Shown here piece after piece: positions 28,110 through 36,832 of a stretch of 50,412 nt of DNA. Both the position numbers and the translations under genes were made by a program. The DNA comes from Deltaproteobacteria bacterium HGW-Deltaproteobacteria-14 (GTDB taxonomy: Bacteria; Myxococcota_A; UBA9042; PHBI01), in NCBI GenBank assembly GCA_002841945.1, contig PHBI01000032.1, forward strand, positions 1 through 50,412. The letters are read 5' to 3'. How positions within the stretch are numbered: the first letter of the stretch is position 1; every line of letters begins with the position of its first letter. The notes under the pieces are model-generated. The model saw only the letters and a program-made list of their open reading frames with translations. It was not told where the DNA came from and searched no databases.

Positions 28110-29446
28110 CCCGGCCCGCCCGCCCCACCCCGTCCGACGCCGTCGCGGGCCTCACCGCCTACCGCGTGCCGCGCCACGGCGCGCCGATCGACCTGGTGCT
28201 CAGCGGCAACGAGGGGGTGGCCCCCCCGCGGGAGCTGCTCGCCGGCCTCGCCGCCGCCGACCTCGAGCTCCTGCGCCGCTACCCCAGCGCCGCCCCGCTC
28301 GAGGCCGCCCTGGCCGCCCGCTTCGGGCTCGACCCGGCGCAGGTCGTCGTCACCGCCGGCGGCGACGACGCCCTCGAGCGGACCTTCCGGGCGTTCCTCG
28401 GCCCCGGGCGCGAGGTCATCCTGCCGGCGCCCACCTTCGTGATGCTGCCGAAGTACGCGCAGCTCGTGGGCGCGACGGTCGTCGACGTCCCGTGGCCCGG
28501 GGGCGCCTTCCCGACCGACGCCGTGCTGGCCGCGGTGACCCCCGACACAGGCGCCATCTGCGTCGTGAGCCCCAACAACCCCACCGGCGCCGTCGCCGCC
28601 GGCGACGACCTGCGCCGCCTCGCCGCGGCCGCCCCGCACGCGGTGCTGGTCGTGGACCTAGCGTACGGCGAGATGGCCGCGGTGGACCTGACCCCGGTCG
28701 CCCTCGCGCTGCCGAACGCGCTGGTGTTTCGGACCTTCTCGAAGGCCTGGGGCCTCGCCGGCGCGCGGCTCGGCTACGCCCTCGGCCCGGCGGAGCTCGT
28801 CTCCTGGGTGCGCGCCGCGGGCAACCCCTACGCCGTCAGCGGGCCGTCGGTGGCGCTCGGGCTCGCCCGCCTCGCCGCCGGCGACGCCGACGTGCGCCGC
28901 TACGTCGCCACCGTCCGCGCCGAGCGCGCCGCGCTGACGGAGCTCTTGCGCGAGGCCGGGGCCGAGGTCCCGGACTCCGAGGCGAACTTCGTGCTCGCCC
29001 GCTTCCCCGACCACGCCGCGGCGCAGTGGCTCCACGACGCGCTGGCCGGGCTCGGGATCGCGGTCCGCCTGTTCGGCGAAGAGCCGCCTGAGTTGTGCGG
29101 CGCCGTACGCATCACGTGCCCAGGAAACGCCAATGACCTCACGCGCGTGCTGCATGCGCTCAGGTCCGCGCTGGAGCCCGGCGCGCTGATCGTCGAGGAT
29201 CGGCTGGCCCTCGCCTGCCTCGAGGGGCAGCCCGGTTGGTACTTCACCACCACGGCGGAGGGGATCGCGGCGGCGCGCGCGGCAGGGGCCGTGCCGATCG
29301 GCCTCACCGGGCCCGAGGCCGACCCGCCAGAGGCGCTCGTGGCCGCCGGCGCGGCCCGTGTGGTGTCCGGGCCGGACGCGCTCGAGGGGGTGCTGCCCGC
29401 CGCCGTGCGCGCTCAAGGGCTTCCCAGCGCGCCCCGCGTCCCTTAG
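28106..29446 (+). CDS. hisC: Histidinol-phosphate aminotransferase with degenerate HAD-like C-terminal extension
   Basis: A 446-residue protein. Residues ~1-350 are a HisC-type fold I aminotransferase with [39 protein letters not shown], the PLP lysine in [15 protein letters not shown] (Lys ~213) and AVRITCPG. It transfers an amino group from glutamate to imidazole-acetol phosphate. The last ~92 residues are not part of His[21 protein letters not shown] and [19 protein letters not shown] resemble the motif IV end of HAD phosphatases (GDTPxGIxAARAAG...), but the catalytic Asp positions and the N-terminal DxD motif are missing. The extension sits immediately before hisB, where a HAD-type histidinol phosphatase occurs in bifunctional HisB. 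The start TTG overlaps the hisG stop; an internal GTG near 28166 is possible. Codons at 29080-29170 are atypical. Confidence 0.9.
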   Translation: MTRPARPTPSDAVAGLTAYRVPRHGAPIDLVLSGNEGVAPPRELLAGLAAADLELLRRYPSAAPLEAALAARFGLDPAQVVVTAGGDDALERTFRAFLGPGREVILPAPTFVMLPKYAQLVGATVVDVPWPGGAFPTDAVLAAVTPDTGAICVVSPNNPTGAVAAGDDLRRLAAAAPHAVLVVDLAYGEMAAVDLTPVALALPNALVFRTFSKAWGLAGARLGYALGPAELVSWVRAAGNPYAVSGPSVALGLARLAAGDADVRRYVATVRAERAALTELLREAGAEVPDSEANFVLARFPDHAAAQWLHDALAGLGIAVRLFGEEPPELCGAVRITCPGNANDLTRVLHALRSALEPGALIVEDRLALACLEGQPGWYFTTTAEGIAAARAAGAVPIGLTGPEADPPEALVAAGAARVVSGPDALEGVLPAAVRAQGLPSAPRVP

Positions 29447-29489
29447 GCTGCGAGTCCGCGCGGCCCCCGCCGCGAACGAAGGAGCTGGC

Positions 29490-30080
29490 ATGACCGCTGC
29501 GCGCCGGGCCGAGCTGACCCGCACCACCCGCGAGACCGACATCGCGCTGACCTTGGTCCTCGACGGGACCGGGGCGAGCGAGGTCCAGACCGGCATCGGC
29601 TTCCTCGATCACATGCTCACGAGCCTCGCCAAGCACGCCCGGATCGACCTGACCCTGCGCTGCACCGGGGACCTCCACGTCGACGACCACCACACCGCCG
29701 AGGACTGCGCGCTGGCCCTCGGGCAGGCCCTCGACGAGGCGCTGGGCGACCGCCGCGGCGTCACCCGCTTCGGCCACGCCTACGCCCCCCTCGACGAGGC
29801 CCTGGCGCGCGCGGTGATCGACCTCTCGGGCCGCCCCTACCCCGCCATCGACCTCGGCCTGCGCCGCGAGGCCATCGGTGGGCTCGCCTGCGAGAACATC
29901 ACCCACGTCTTTCAGTCGCTGGCCTTTTCCGGGCGTATGGCGCTGCACGTCGACGTCCTCAAGGGCGACAACGACCACCACCGCGCGGAGGCCGCCTTCA
30001 AGGCGACCGCCCTGGCCCTGCGCCAGGCCATCGCGCGCGACGGCGGCGACGCCATCCCGAGCACGAAGGGAGTCCTCTGA
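29490..30080 (+). CDS. hisB: Imidazoleglycerol-phosphate dehydratase
   Basis: A 196-residue monofunctional IGP dehydratase, converting imidazole glycerol phosphate to imidazole acetol phosphate. The family signatures are all present: [32 protein letters not shown], and [20 protein letters not shown] supply the His/Glu ligands of the two Mn ions. The C-terminus PSTKGVL is canonical. Start ATG 29490 has AAGGAG five bases upstream. There is no HAD phosphatase fusion at its N-terminus, unlike E. coli HisB. The hisH GTG start follows its stop codon directly. Confidence 0.95.
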   Translation: MTAARRAELTRTTRETDIALTLVLDGTGASEVQTGIGFLDHMLTSLAKHARIDLTLRCTGDLHVDDHHTAEDCALALGQALDEALGDRRGVTRFGHAYAPLDEALARAVIDLSGRPYPAIDLGLRREAIGGLACENITHVFQSLAFSGRMALHVDVLKGDNDHHRAEAAFKATALALRQAIARDGGDAIPSTKGVL

Positions 30081-30686
30081 GTGAGCGACGTCGTCATCGT
30101 CCGCACCGGCGTCGCCAACCTGGCCTCGGTCCTCGCGGGGCTCCGGCGCCTCGGCGTCACTCCCGACGTCACGACCGACGCGGCCGCCGTGCGCGAGGCG
30201 CGGGCCGTCGTCCTCCCCGGCGTGGGCGCGTTCGGCGCCGGCATGGCGGCGCTCCACGAGCACGGCGTCGCAGCGGCGCTGATCGAGCGCGCCGCCGCCG
30301 GGCGCCCGCTGCTCGCCGTGTGCCTCGGCCTGCAGCTCCTCGCCGCCTCGAGCGACGAGGCCCCCGGCGTGGCGGGCCTCGCCGTCCACGACGGCCACGT
30401 GGCGCGCTTCCCAGACACGGTGAAGGTCCCGCAGCTCGGCTGGAACGAGGTCACCCCCGACGCGGGCTGCCGGCTCCTCGAGCCGGGCTACGCCTACTTC
30501 GCCAACTCGTACCGCCTCACCGACGCGCCGCTCGGCTGGGCCGCCGCCCGCAGCGACCACGGCGGGCCCTTCGTCGCCGCCCTCGAGCGCGGCCCGATCC
30601 TGGCGTGCCAGTTCCACCCCGAGCTCTCCGGCCCGTGGGGGCTCGCGCTCCTCGACCGCTGGCTCGCCGCCGCCCGGGAGGCCTGA
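30081..30686 (+). CDS. hisH: Imidazole glycerol phosphate synthase, glutaminase subunit
   Basis: A 201-residue class I glutamine amidotransferase that supplies ammonia to HisF. It has the oxyanion motif PGVGAFGAGM, the nucleophile Cys in LLAVCLGLQLLA, and the His-Glu pair in CQFHPELSG. FANSYRL is the usual HisH segment before the last strand. The GTG start abuts the hisB TGA, and hisF follows after 3 bp, so the two synthase subunits are probably made in equal amounts. Confidence 0.94.
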   Translation: MSDVVIVRTGVANLASVLAGLRRLGVTPDVTTDAAAVREARAVVLPGVGAFGAGMAALHEHGVAAALIERAAAGRPLLAVCLGLQLLAASSDEAPGVAGLAVHDGHVARFPDTVKVPQLGWNEVTPDAGCRLLEPGYAYFANSYRLTDAPLGWAAARSDHGGPFVAALERGPILACQFHPELSGPWGLALLDRWLAAAREA

Positions 30687-30689
30687 GCC

Positions 30690-31448
30690 ATGCTCGCGCA
30701 CCGCGTCATCCCCTGCCTCGACGTCAAGGACGGCCGGGTCGTCAAGGGCGTCCGCTTCCAGGGGCTGACCGACGCCGGCGACCCCACCGCCGCCGCCACC
30801 CGCTACGAGGCCGAGGGCGCCGACGAGCTCGTGTTGCTCGACGTCTCCGCCACCCCCGAGGGGCGCGGCCACGCCCTCGACACGGTCCGCGCGGTGCGCG
30901 CGGTGCTGTCCATCCCGCTGACCGTCGGCGGCGGCCTGCGGACGGTCGAGCACGCCGGCGCCCTGCTCGACGCCGGCGCCGACAAGGTCAGCGTCAACAC
31001 CGCCGCCGTGCGCGACCCGAGCTTCATCGACCGGGTCGCGACCCGCTTCGGCAGCCAGTGCGCGGTGGTCGCCATCGACGCCGCCCGGCGCCTCGACGGC
31101 CCCGGCTGGGAGGTCGTCGTCCACTCGGGGCACGAGCGCACCGGCGCCGACGCCATCGCCTGGGCCCGCGAGTGCGCCGCCCGCGGCTCGGGGGAGCTGC
31201 TGCTGACCTCGTGGGACAAGGACGGCACCAAGAGCGGCTACGATCTCGAGCTGCTGCGCGCGGTGTCGAGCGCGGTGAACGTCCCGGTCATCGCCTCGGG
31301 CGGCGCCGCGCACCCCGAGCACCTCATCGAGGCCATCGAGGCCGGCGCCAGCGCGGTCCTCGCCGCCTCCATCTTCCACTACAGCGAGTACACCGTGGGC
31401 GCCGTCAAGGCGGCCCTCGCGGCTCGCGGCATCGAGGTCCGCCGATGA
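30690..31448 (+). CDS. hisF: Imidazole glycerol phosphate synthase, cyclase subunit
   Basis: A 252-residue (beta-alpha)8 barrel. It converts PRFAR and ammonia to imidazole glycerol phosphate and AICAR. The catalytic Asp pair is present in [16 protein letters not shown] (Asp11) and VVAIDA (Asp130 equivalent). Other signatures are [39 protein letters not shown] and [15 protein letters not shown]. Its stop overlaps the hisAIE start (ATGA), which favours translational coupling. Confidence 0.95.
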   Translation: MLAHRVIPCLDVKDGRVVKGVRFQGLTDAGDPTAAATRYEAEGADELVLLDVSATPEGRGHALDTVRAVRAVLSIPLTVGGGLRTVEHAGALLDAGADKVSVNTAAVRDPSFIDRVATRFGSQCAVVAIDAARRLDGPGWEVVVHSGHERTGADAIAWARECAARGSGELLLTSWDKDGTKSGYDLELLRAVSSAVNVPVIASGGAAHPEHLIEAIEAGASAVLAASIFHYSEYTVGAVKAALAARGIEVRR

Positions 31449-32722
31449 TCGTCCCCTCCATCGACCTCCAGCTCGGCCGGGCGGTGCAGCTCGTCGGCGG
31501 CGAGACCCTCAAGATCGACGCCGGCGACCCCGAGCCCATCGCCCGCCGCTTCGCCGTCGCCGGCGAGACCGCCGTCATCGACCTCGACGCCGCCATGGGC
31601 AAGGGCGACAACTCGGCGACCATCGAGCGCCTGCTCAAGATCGCCCCGTGCCGGGTCGGCGGCGGGATCCGGGACGTCGACAGCGCGCGCCGCTGGCTCG
31701 ACCGCGGCGCCAAGAAGATCATCCTCGGGACGGCCGCGCGCCCCGACATCCTGCGCCACCTCCCCAAGGACCGGGTCATCGTGGCCCTCGACGCCCGCGA
31801 CGGCGAGGTCGTCGTCGAGGGCTGGCAGCGCAAGACCGGCCGCGGCATCTACGAGCGGATGCGCGAGCTCAACGGCCTCGTCGGCGGCTACCTCGTCACC
31901 TTCGTCGAGCGCGAGGGGCGCCTCGGCGGCACCGACCTCGAGCAGGTCGAGGCCCTCGTCGCCGCCGCCGGCGACGCGCGCGTGACCATCGCCGGCGGGG
32001 TCACGACCGCCGCCGAGATCGCCGAGCTCGACCGCCTCGGCGCCGACGCCCAGGTCGGGATGGCCCTCTACTCGGGCCTGCTCGACCTCGGCGACGCGAT
32101 CGCCGCCCCGCTGCGCAGCGACCGCTCGGACGGCCTCTGGCCCACCGTCGTCTGCGACGCCCATGGGCGCGCGCTGGGCCTCGTCTACTCCAACGCCGAG
32201 AGCCTCCGGACCGCGGTCCAGATGCGCCGCGGCGTCTACTGGTCGCGCTCCCGCGACGCGCTGTGGGTCAAGGGCGAGACCTCCGGCGCTACCCAGGAGC
32301 TGCTCGCCATCGACCTCGACTGCGACCGCGACGCCCTGCGCTTCACCGTCGCCCAGGCGGCGCCCGGCTTCTGCCACCAGCACACCTGGACCTGCTGGGG
32401 TCCCGACCACGGCCTGCCGGCCCTGGCCCGCCGCGTGGCCGAGCGCCTGCGCCAGGCGCCCGAGGGGTCCTACACCCGGCGCCTGTTCGAGGACTCGGAG
32501 CTCTTGCGCGGCAAGCTCCTCGAGGAGGCCGCCGAGCTCGCCGCCGCCCGCACCCCGAACGACGTCGCCTGGGAGGCCGCCGACGTGCTCTACTTCGCCC
32601 TGGTTGCTGCGGTGCAGCATGGCGTAGACCTGACGCAAATAGAGGCCGAACTCGACCGGCGCGCGCTCGGCCTGGTGCGTCGCAAAGGCGACGCCAAGCC
32701 CCCCATCGGGGGCCCGACGTGA
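31445..32722 (+). CDS. hisAIE: HisA-HisI-HisE trifunctional fusion
   Basis: A 425-residue protein covering three steps of the pathway. Residues 1-228 are HisA (ProFAR isomerase barrel: [58 protein letters not shown]). Residues ~229-325 are HisI (PRA-cyclohydrolase: [20 protein letters not shown], metal ligands in LDCDRDAL, Zn-type Cys in [11 protein letters not shown]). Residues ~340-425 are HisE (PRA-ATP pyrophosphatase: [34 protein letters not shown]). HisE and HisI act before HisA, so the polypeptide order is the reverse of the reaction order. The start ATG overlaps the hisF stop, and the stop overlaps the hisD GTG (GTGA). Codons 32600-32690 in the HisE end are strongly atypical. The continuous frame shows no sign of an internal stop or frameshift. 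Confidence 0.93.
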   Translation: MIVPSIDLQLGRAVQLVGGETLKIDAGDPEPIARRFAVAGETAVIDLDAAMGKGDNSATIERLLKIAPCRVGGGIRDVDSARRWLDRGAKKIILGTAARPDILRHLPKDRVIVALDARDGEVVVEGWQRKTGRGIYERMRELNGLVGGYLVTFVEREGRLGGTDLEQVEALVAAAGDARVTIAGGVTTAAEIAELDRLGADAQVGMALYSGLLDLGDAIAAPLRSDRSDGLWPTVVCDAHGRALGLVYSNAESLRTAVQMRRGVYWSRSRDALWVKGETSGATQELLAIDLDCDRDALRFTVAQAAPGFCHQHTWTCWGPDHGLPALARRVAERLRQAPEGSYTRRLFEDSELLRGKLLEEAAELAAARTPNDVAWEAADVLYFALVAAVQHGVDLTQIEAELDRRALGLVRRKGDAKPPIGGPT

Positions 32723-33978
32723 GCTGGCGCCGGCTGACCGTCGCCGAGCTCCCGGACCTGCGCCGGGACGCGGTGGACGCCTCGACCCTGGCGGGGACCA
32801 GGGTGATCGTCGACGCCGTCCGCGACGGCGGGGACGCTGCGCTGCGCGACTACGCGGAGCGGTTCGGCGACCTCGCCCCGGGCGCACCGCTGATCGTCTG
32901 GCGCGACGGGCTCGACGCGGCGCTGGCGGCGCTGCCCGACGCCGACCGGGCGCTGCTGGTGCGGACCGCGGCGCGGATCCGCACCTTCGCCGAGGCGCAG
33001 CGATCGGCGCTGGAGGCGCTGACGGTGCCGGTCCCCGGGGGGCGCGCCGGGCACACCGCGGCCCCGGTCGAGCGGGCCGGCTGCTACGCGCCAGGCGGCC
33101 GCTTCCCGCTGCCGTCCTCGGTCCTGATGACGGTCGTGACCGCGCGCGCGGCCGGCGTCCCGACGGTGTGGGTCGCCTCGCCGCGCCCCACGGCGATGAC
33201 GCTGGCGGCGGCGGCCGTGGCCGGCGCGGACGCGCTGCTGGCGGTCGGCGGCGCCCAGGCGATCGCGGCGCTGGCCTACGGCGCCGGCGCGGTGCCGGCG
33301 TGCGACGTCATCGTCGGGCCGGGCAACCGCTGGGTGACGGCGGCCAAGCAGCTCGTGAGCGGGCGGGTGCGCATCGATATGCTCGCGGGGCCGTCGGAGC
33401 TGGTCGTCCTCGCGGACGGGTCGGCGGATCCGGAGACGGTCGCCGCGGATCTCCTCGGCCAGGCCGAGCACGATCCCGACGCGGTCCCGATCCTGGTCAC
33501 GACCGACGCCACGCTGCCCGACCGGGTCGAGGCGGCGCTCGAGCGGCGGCTGGCCGATCTCCCCACCGCCGCCACGGCGCGGGCGGCGCTCCTCAACGGC
33601 TTCGCGGTGGTCGCGCGGGACCTCGACGAGGCGGCGCGCGCCTGTGACCAGCTGGCTCCCGAGCACCTCGAGCTCGCCCTGCCCGACGCCGTCGCGGCGG
33701 CGCTCGCGCCACGGCTGCGGCACTACGGCGGCCTCTTCGTCGGCCACGCGGCGGCCGAGGTGTTCGGCGACTACGGCGCCGGCCCGAACCACGTGCTGCC
33801 GACCGGCGGGACGGCGCGCTTCTCCGGGGGCCTGTCGGTCTTCGACTTCCTGCGGGTGCGCACCTGGCTCGCGATCGACGACCGCGCCGCGGCCGCGACG
33901 TTGATCGATGACGCCGCCGCGCTGGCCCGTCACGAGGGGCTCGAGGCCCACGCGCGCTCCGCGGAGCGCCGGAGGTAA
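32719..33978 (+). CDS. hisD: Histidinol dehydrogenase
   Basis: A 419-residue enzyme for the last two oxidations, histidinol to histidine with NAD+ and Zn2+. Signatures are GCYAPGGRFPLPSSVLMT, DALLAVGGAQAIAALAYG, DVIVGPGNRWVTAAKQLVSG, IDMLAGPSELVVLADG, LGQAEHDPDAVPILVT, DQLAPEHLEL and GPNHVLPTGGTARFSGGLSV. The zinc ligands Gln/His (GQAEHD), Asp and the C-terminal His (RHEGLEAHARS) are present. Start GTG 32719 overlaps the preceding stop. It is followed after 8 bp by the UbiB-type kinase gene. Confidence 0.95.
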   Translation: MSWRRLTVAELPDLRRDAVDASTLAGTRVIVDAVRDGGDAALRDYAERFGDLAPGAPLIVWRDGLDAALAALPDADRALLVRTAARIRTFAEAQRSALEALTVPVPGGRAGHTAAPVERAGCYAPGGRFPLPSSVLMTVVTARAAGVPTVWVASPRPTAMTLAAAAVAGADALLAVGGAQAIAALAYGAGAVPACDVIVGPGNRWVTAAKQLVSGRVRIDMLAGPSELVVLADGSADPETVAADLLGQAEHDPDAVPILVTTDATLPDRVEAALERRLADLPTAATARAALLNGFAVVARDLDEAARACDQLAPEHLELALPDAVAAALAPRLRHYGGLFVGHAAAEVFGDYGAGPNHVLPTGGTARFSGGLSVFDFLRVRTWLAIDDRAAAATLIDDAAALARHEGLEAHARSAERRR

Positions 33979-33986
33979 AGAGGCAG

Positions 33987-35297
33987 GTGCGGGCGGTCCT
34001 CCTGGTCATTCGTGGCGTCTGGATATCGCTCGTCCTGCTGTGGGCCTTCGTCAGCTACGGCGCGCGGCGCGCCGCGCGCTGGCGGCTGGCGCTGGAGGAC
34101 AAGGAGCGCCTGCGGGGCGAGGTCATGGCGCGGGCCTTCGAGCGCCTCGGGGCGACCTTCATCAAGTTCGGCCAGATCCTCTCGACGCGCCCCGATCTGC
34201 TAGGCCCGGGCTACATCGCGCCGCTCTCGCGGCTGCAGGACCAGGTCGAGCCGGCGAAGTGGAAGGCCATCGCCGCGGTCCTGGCGGCGGAGCTCGGGCC
34301 GGAGCGGCGGGCGCGCATCGTCGACGTCGATCCCACCCCCGTCGCGGCGGCCTCGGTGGCGCAGGTCCACCGCGCGACCCTCGACACCGGCGAGGTGGTG
34401 GCGCTGAAGATCCAGCGCCCCGGGGTCCACCGCCTCATCCACGGCGACCTGTCGATCCTCGGCTTCTGGGCGCGGGTCGTGAGCGTCATCCCGAGCATGC
34501 GCCCGCTGTCGCTGCGCGGCTCGGTCGAGCAGTTCGGGGTGTCCTTGGCGGGGCAGCTGGACTTCCGCCTCGAGGCCCAGAACAACCGCCGCTTCGCCGC
34601 CATGTTCGCCGGCTGGGACGGCCTCGCCGTGCCGCGCCTGCACGACGCCCTGTGCACCGAGCGCGTCCTTACCATGGAGTTCGTCGACGGGGTCAAGGGC
34701 AGCGAGCCGGACGCCGTCGGCGGGGACCGCGCGCGGCTGGCGCGGCTCGGCGCGGACGCGATCCTGAAGATGGTGTTCACCGACGGCTTCGTCCACGCCG
34801 ACCTCCATCCGGGCAACATCATCCTCACCGATGACGGCCGGGTGGTGTTCATCGACCTCGGCATGGTGGCCGAGATCCCCAAGGATCTGATGCGGCCCTG
34901 GACGACCACGTTCTTGGCCCTCGGGCAGCAGAACGCGGCGGAGGTCGCGCGCCTGCTCTACATCTACTCGCCGCGGGTCGCGAAGGTCGACTACGACGCC
35001 TACGAGCGCGCCCTCGAGGACCACTTCGCGCGCTTCCACGGAAAGCCCCTCGGGGAGGTCGAGATCGCCGACGTGGTCGGCGGGGTCATGAACATCCTGC
35101 GGCGCTACCGCATCACCATCGACAGCTCGTTCACGGTGGTGAACATCGCGCTGCTCGTGGCCGAGGGGCTCGGCAAGCAGCTCGACCCGAGCCTCGACGT
35201 CGTGCAGCGGGCGGTCCCGGTCCTGTTCAAGGCGGCGGCGAGCGCCTCGGCCGGCATCGCGCCACGCCGCGAGATCCCCGCGCGCTCGAGCGCCTGA
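33987..35297 (+). CDS. UbiB/ABC1-family atypical kinase
   Basis: A 436-residue member of the UbiB/ADCK family, whose members are ATPases supporting quinone lipid biosynthesis. The family features are present: KxGQ in TFIKFGQILSTRPDLL (Lys60-Gln63), the Ala-rich nucleotide loop in VAAASVAQVHRA, the catalytic loop VHADLHPGN, and DLG in VVFIDLGMVAEIP. The usual ExD motif reads QLDFRLEAQN, so the first acidic residue is Gln. An N-terminal hydrophobic helix (VLLVIRGVWISLVLLWAFVS) may anchor it, whereas the C-terminal pair of helices found in E. coli UbiB is not obvious. It sits 8 bp after hisD and so is probably the last gene of the histidine transcript, an unexpected partner. GTG start 33987 with AAAGAGG upstream. 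Confidence 0.88.
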   Translation: MRAVLLVIRGVWISLVLLWAFVSYGARRAARWRLALEDKERLRGEVMARAFERLGATFIKFGQILSTRPDLLGPGYIAPLSRLQDQVEPAKWKAIAAVLAAELGPERRARIVDVDPTPVAAASVAQVHRATLDTGEVVALKIQRPGVHRLIHGDLSILGFWARVVSVIPSMRPLSLRGSVEQFGVSLAGQLDFRLEAQNNRRFAAMFAGWDGLAVPRLHDALCTERVLTMEFVDGVKGSEPDAVGGDRARLARLGADAILKMVFTDGFVHADLHPGNIILTDDGRVVFIDLGMVAEIPKDLMRPWTTTFLALGQQNAAEVARLLYIYSPRVAKVDYDAYERALEDHFARFHGKPLGEVEIADVVGGVMNILRRYRITIDSSFTVVNIALLVAEGLGKQLDPSLDVVQRAVPVLFKAAASASAGIAPRREIPARSSA

Positions 35298-35581
35298 CGG
35301 CCGCGCGCGGCGCGCGCGAAATCAACGTCAACAAAGTTGTCATGGCCGGGGAACGGGCGTACCCCGGAGGTGCGCCATGGACTCCACGAGAGCCTCTGAG
35401 ATCGCCCCGAGAGGGCGGCGAAGAGAGCCCTATCACCACGCGCGTCGACGCCGCGCGGGGCCTGTCGTCAGGGGCCCGACATTTTTCGACTCGAGGTGAT
35501 TGACCCGCGTCACGACATCGTCCATACCCTCGCCGCCGACGGCGTCCAGGACGCCAGATCCGCTTCTGTGGCCCGACAGTC
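35298..35581. other. Intergenic region after the histidine operon
   Basis: Between the kinase gene and the sigma-54-type promoter I see an alternating GC run just after the stop (possible weak terminator), the short inverted repeat CAAC-AAA-GTTG near 35331, and a possible 40-codon ORF (35377-35499). A TTGACC at 35502 with CATACC 17 bases later is a weak sigma-70-like match. No RNA gene was recognised. Confidence 0.4.
35377..35499 (+). CDS. Possible small basic protein (40 residues)
   Basis: ATG 35377 is preceded at the right distance by GGAGGTG, one of the best ribosome sites in the window. The product starts MDSTRASEIAPRGRRREPYH and continues with an Arg-rich middle, ending GPTFFDSR. There is no homology I recognise, no strong codon-position signature, and the frame is short enough to arise by chance. 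It lies between the histidine operon and the sigma-54-type promoter. Confidence 0.3.
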   Translation: MDSTRASEIAPRGRRREPYHHARRRRAGPVVRGPTFFDSR

Positions 35582-35595
35582 GGCACGGAACTTGC
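35582..35595 (+). promoter_or_regulatory. Sigma-54-type (-24/-12) promoter
   Basis: CGGCACGGAACTTGCTG contains GG (35582-35583) and GC (35594-35595) exactly ten bases apart, with GGCACG and TTGCT matching the consensus TGGCACG-N4-TTGCW at all but one position. The predicted start is near 35607, giving a leader of about 36 bases to the 63-codon gene. Such promoters need an enhancer-binding ATPase; none is encoded nearby. Confidence 0.65.
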
Positions 35596-35631
35596 TGTGA
35601 ATAAAATGCGCTGGGGACCCCATCCCCCAAC

Positions 35632-35646
35632 ATGAGCGTGAGATGA
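35632..35646 (+). other. Four-codon upstream ORF overlapping the next start
   Basis: ATG AGC GTG AGA TGA ends in ATGA, so its stop overlaps the ATG of the 63-codon gene. The main gene lacks a clear ribosome site, so coupling through this minimal ORF is possible. It may also be chance. Confidence 0.3.
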
Positions 35647-35834
35647 ACGACACGGCAACCCAGAACATCCAGCGCGGTCCCAACTGGCTGGTCATCGCCC
35701 AGGAGGAGGACCTGCCGCGGCTCCGCAAGACGGTTCGCCGCCTGCAGCAGGCCTACCCCGGGCGCTACGACTTCCGCATCAACCCCATGGGCAAGTCCGG
35801 CCCATGGGAGGTGTCGGTCCGCCACCGGGACTGA
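35643..35834 (+). CDS. Small hypothetical protein under a sigma-54-type promoter
   Basis: A 63-residue soluble protein with an acidic/polar N-terminus (MNDTATQNIQRGPNWLVIAQ), a basic amphipathic helix (DLPRLRKTVRRLQQAY), and a C-terminal strand-like part (YDFRINPMGKSGPWEVSVRH). No signal peptide, membrane segment or known family is recognised. Gene structure supports reality: the sigma-54-type promoter lies ~48 bp upstream and a strong hairpin ~90 bp downstream, so it looks monocistronic. The size, charge and regulation suit a small regulatory or stress-response protein, but function is unknown. Confidence 0.65.
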   Translation: MNDTATQNIQRGPNWLVIAQEEDLPRLRKTVRRLQQAYPGRYDFRINPMGKSGPWEVSVRHRD

Positions 35835-35923
35835 AGGGAAGCCGCGCGCCGCGCGAGGACCGAGGCCGCTGGTCTCGGTGGCGAGTCGGTGGCTCGGCCG
35901 GTTCTTCCCCAGGCGGGTCGGTA

Positions 35924-35957
35924 GACCCCGGGGGGCTCGCCGGGCCCCACCGGGGTC
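35924..35957 (+). terminator. Strong hairpin after the 63-codon gene
   Basis: GACCCCGG (35924-35931) pairs with CCGGGGTC (35950-35957). The stem continues inward with GGGGC/GCCCC, leaving a single bulged A and a short loop, for about 13 base pairs in all. Only a few T residues follow (GCGTTTCT). It most likely ends the small-protein transcript or insulates the downstream TetR gene. Confidence 0.45.
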
Positions 35958-36107
35958 GACGCGCGGCGGGCGTTTCTCACACCGAGACGCTTCGGGACGC
36001 GCGAGGGCGAGGCCATTGCGGCCCGTCTCGTGTATCGTCGCGGCTGCGGACCGGAGCGTGGCAGGCACGCCCCGCGCGTCGCGACACCCCACGCCGGACG
36101 GGTGCGG

Positions 36108-36734
36108 ATGGACAACGACGACGAGTCGGTCGAAGCGCGGACGGCGCGGATCCTCGAGAGCGCGGCGGCGCTGGCCAGCGAGGGTGGGTTCGACGCGGTG
36201 CGGATCCGCGACGTCGCCGCCCGCGCCAACGTCGCCCTGGGGACGCTGTACAAGCGCTTCAGCGGCAAGGACGAGATCCTGATGGCGGTGCTCGAGCGCG
36301 AGGTTGAGCAGCTCGAGCAGGCCGCCGGCTGGTTGCGGCAGGGAGGTGGGAGCTACCTGTCGCGCGCGCTCGGCTTCTTCGATCCCGTCACGCGCGCGCT
36401 GTGCTCCCGCGAGCGCTTCACGGGCGCGGTGCTGCGCGCCGTGGTGTCCGGCGAGGCGGGGATCCGCGACAAGGTCGGACGCTTTCACGAGCGCGTCACC
36501 GATCTCATCGAGGCCGCGCTGCGCGCCGACGCGGGGACGTCACCCGGGGGCGAGCCGCGCCCGCTCGCGCCGACCGCGGAGCAAGAGCTCGCCTACATCC
36601 TCTCCCAGATCTGGTTCGCCGCGCTGGTCGGCTGGATGGGCGGGCTCCTCACGCCGGACGACGTCATCACGCGGGTCGAGCGGGCCGCGCGGTTACTGCT
36701 CGCGGGACTCCAGGCCGGCGCCGGGTCTGGTTGA
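36108..36734 (+). CDS. TetR/AcrR-family transcriptional regulator
   Basis: A 208-residue regulator. The N-terminal TetR helix-turn-helix is clear: ARTARILESAAALASEGGFD, then VRIRDVAARANVALGTLYKRF and SGKDEILMAVLE. The C-terminal ligand domain (~residues 65-208) is all-helical, with WFAALVGWMGGLLTPDDVI near the end. The ATG at 36108 is chosen because the upstream in-frame extension (from GTG 36030) is Arg/Pro-rich and unlike the family. It lies ~100 bp before the hybrid kinase gene and may regulate itself or neighbours. Ligand and operator are not evident from sequence. Confidence 0.9.
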   Translation: MDNDDESVEARTARILESAAALASEGGFDAVRIRDVAARANVALGTLYKRFSGKDEILMAVLEREVEQLEQAAGWLRQGGGSYLSRALGFFDPVTRALCSRERFTGAVLRAVVSGEAGIRDKVGRFHERVTDLIEAALRADAGTSPGGEPRPLAPTAEQELAYILSQIWFAALVGWMGGLLTPDDVITRVERAARLLLAGLQAGAGSG

Positions 36735-36770
36735 TCGCCGCGGGGCGGAGGCCGCGGCCGCCGCCAGCGC

Positions 36771-36799
36771 TTGCCCGCGACCGGGACAGCCCTTACAAC
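36771..36799 (+). promoter_or_regulatory. Candidate sigma-70-type promoter for the hybrid kinase gene
   Basis: TTGCCC (36771-36776) and TACAAC (36794-36799) are spaced by exactly 17 bases; each matches consensus at 4 of 6 positions. The predicted start is about 25 bases before the ATG at 36833. This is good for such GC-rich DNA but unproven. Confidence 0.4.
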
Positions 36800-36832
36800 C
36801 GAGGGACTCCAAGAAAAACGGACGCGCCGCCC

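Noticed and set aside
35227..35658. 143-codon minus-strand frame after the histidine operon
   Set aside because: Arg/Pro/Ser-rich, overlaps the kinase 3' end and the sigma-54 promoter; no start signal.
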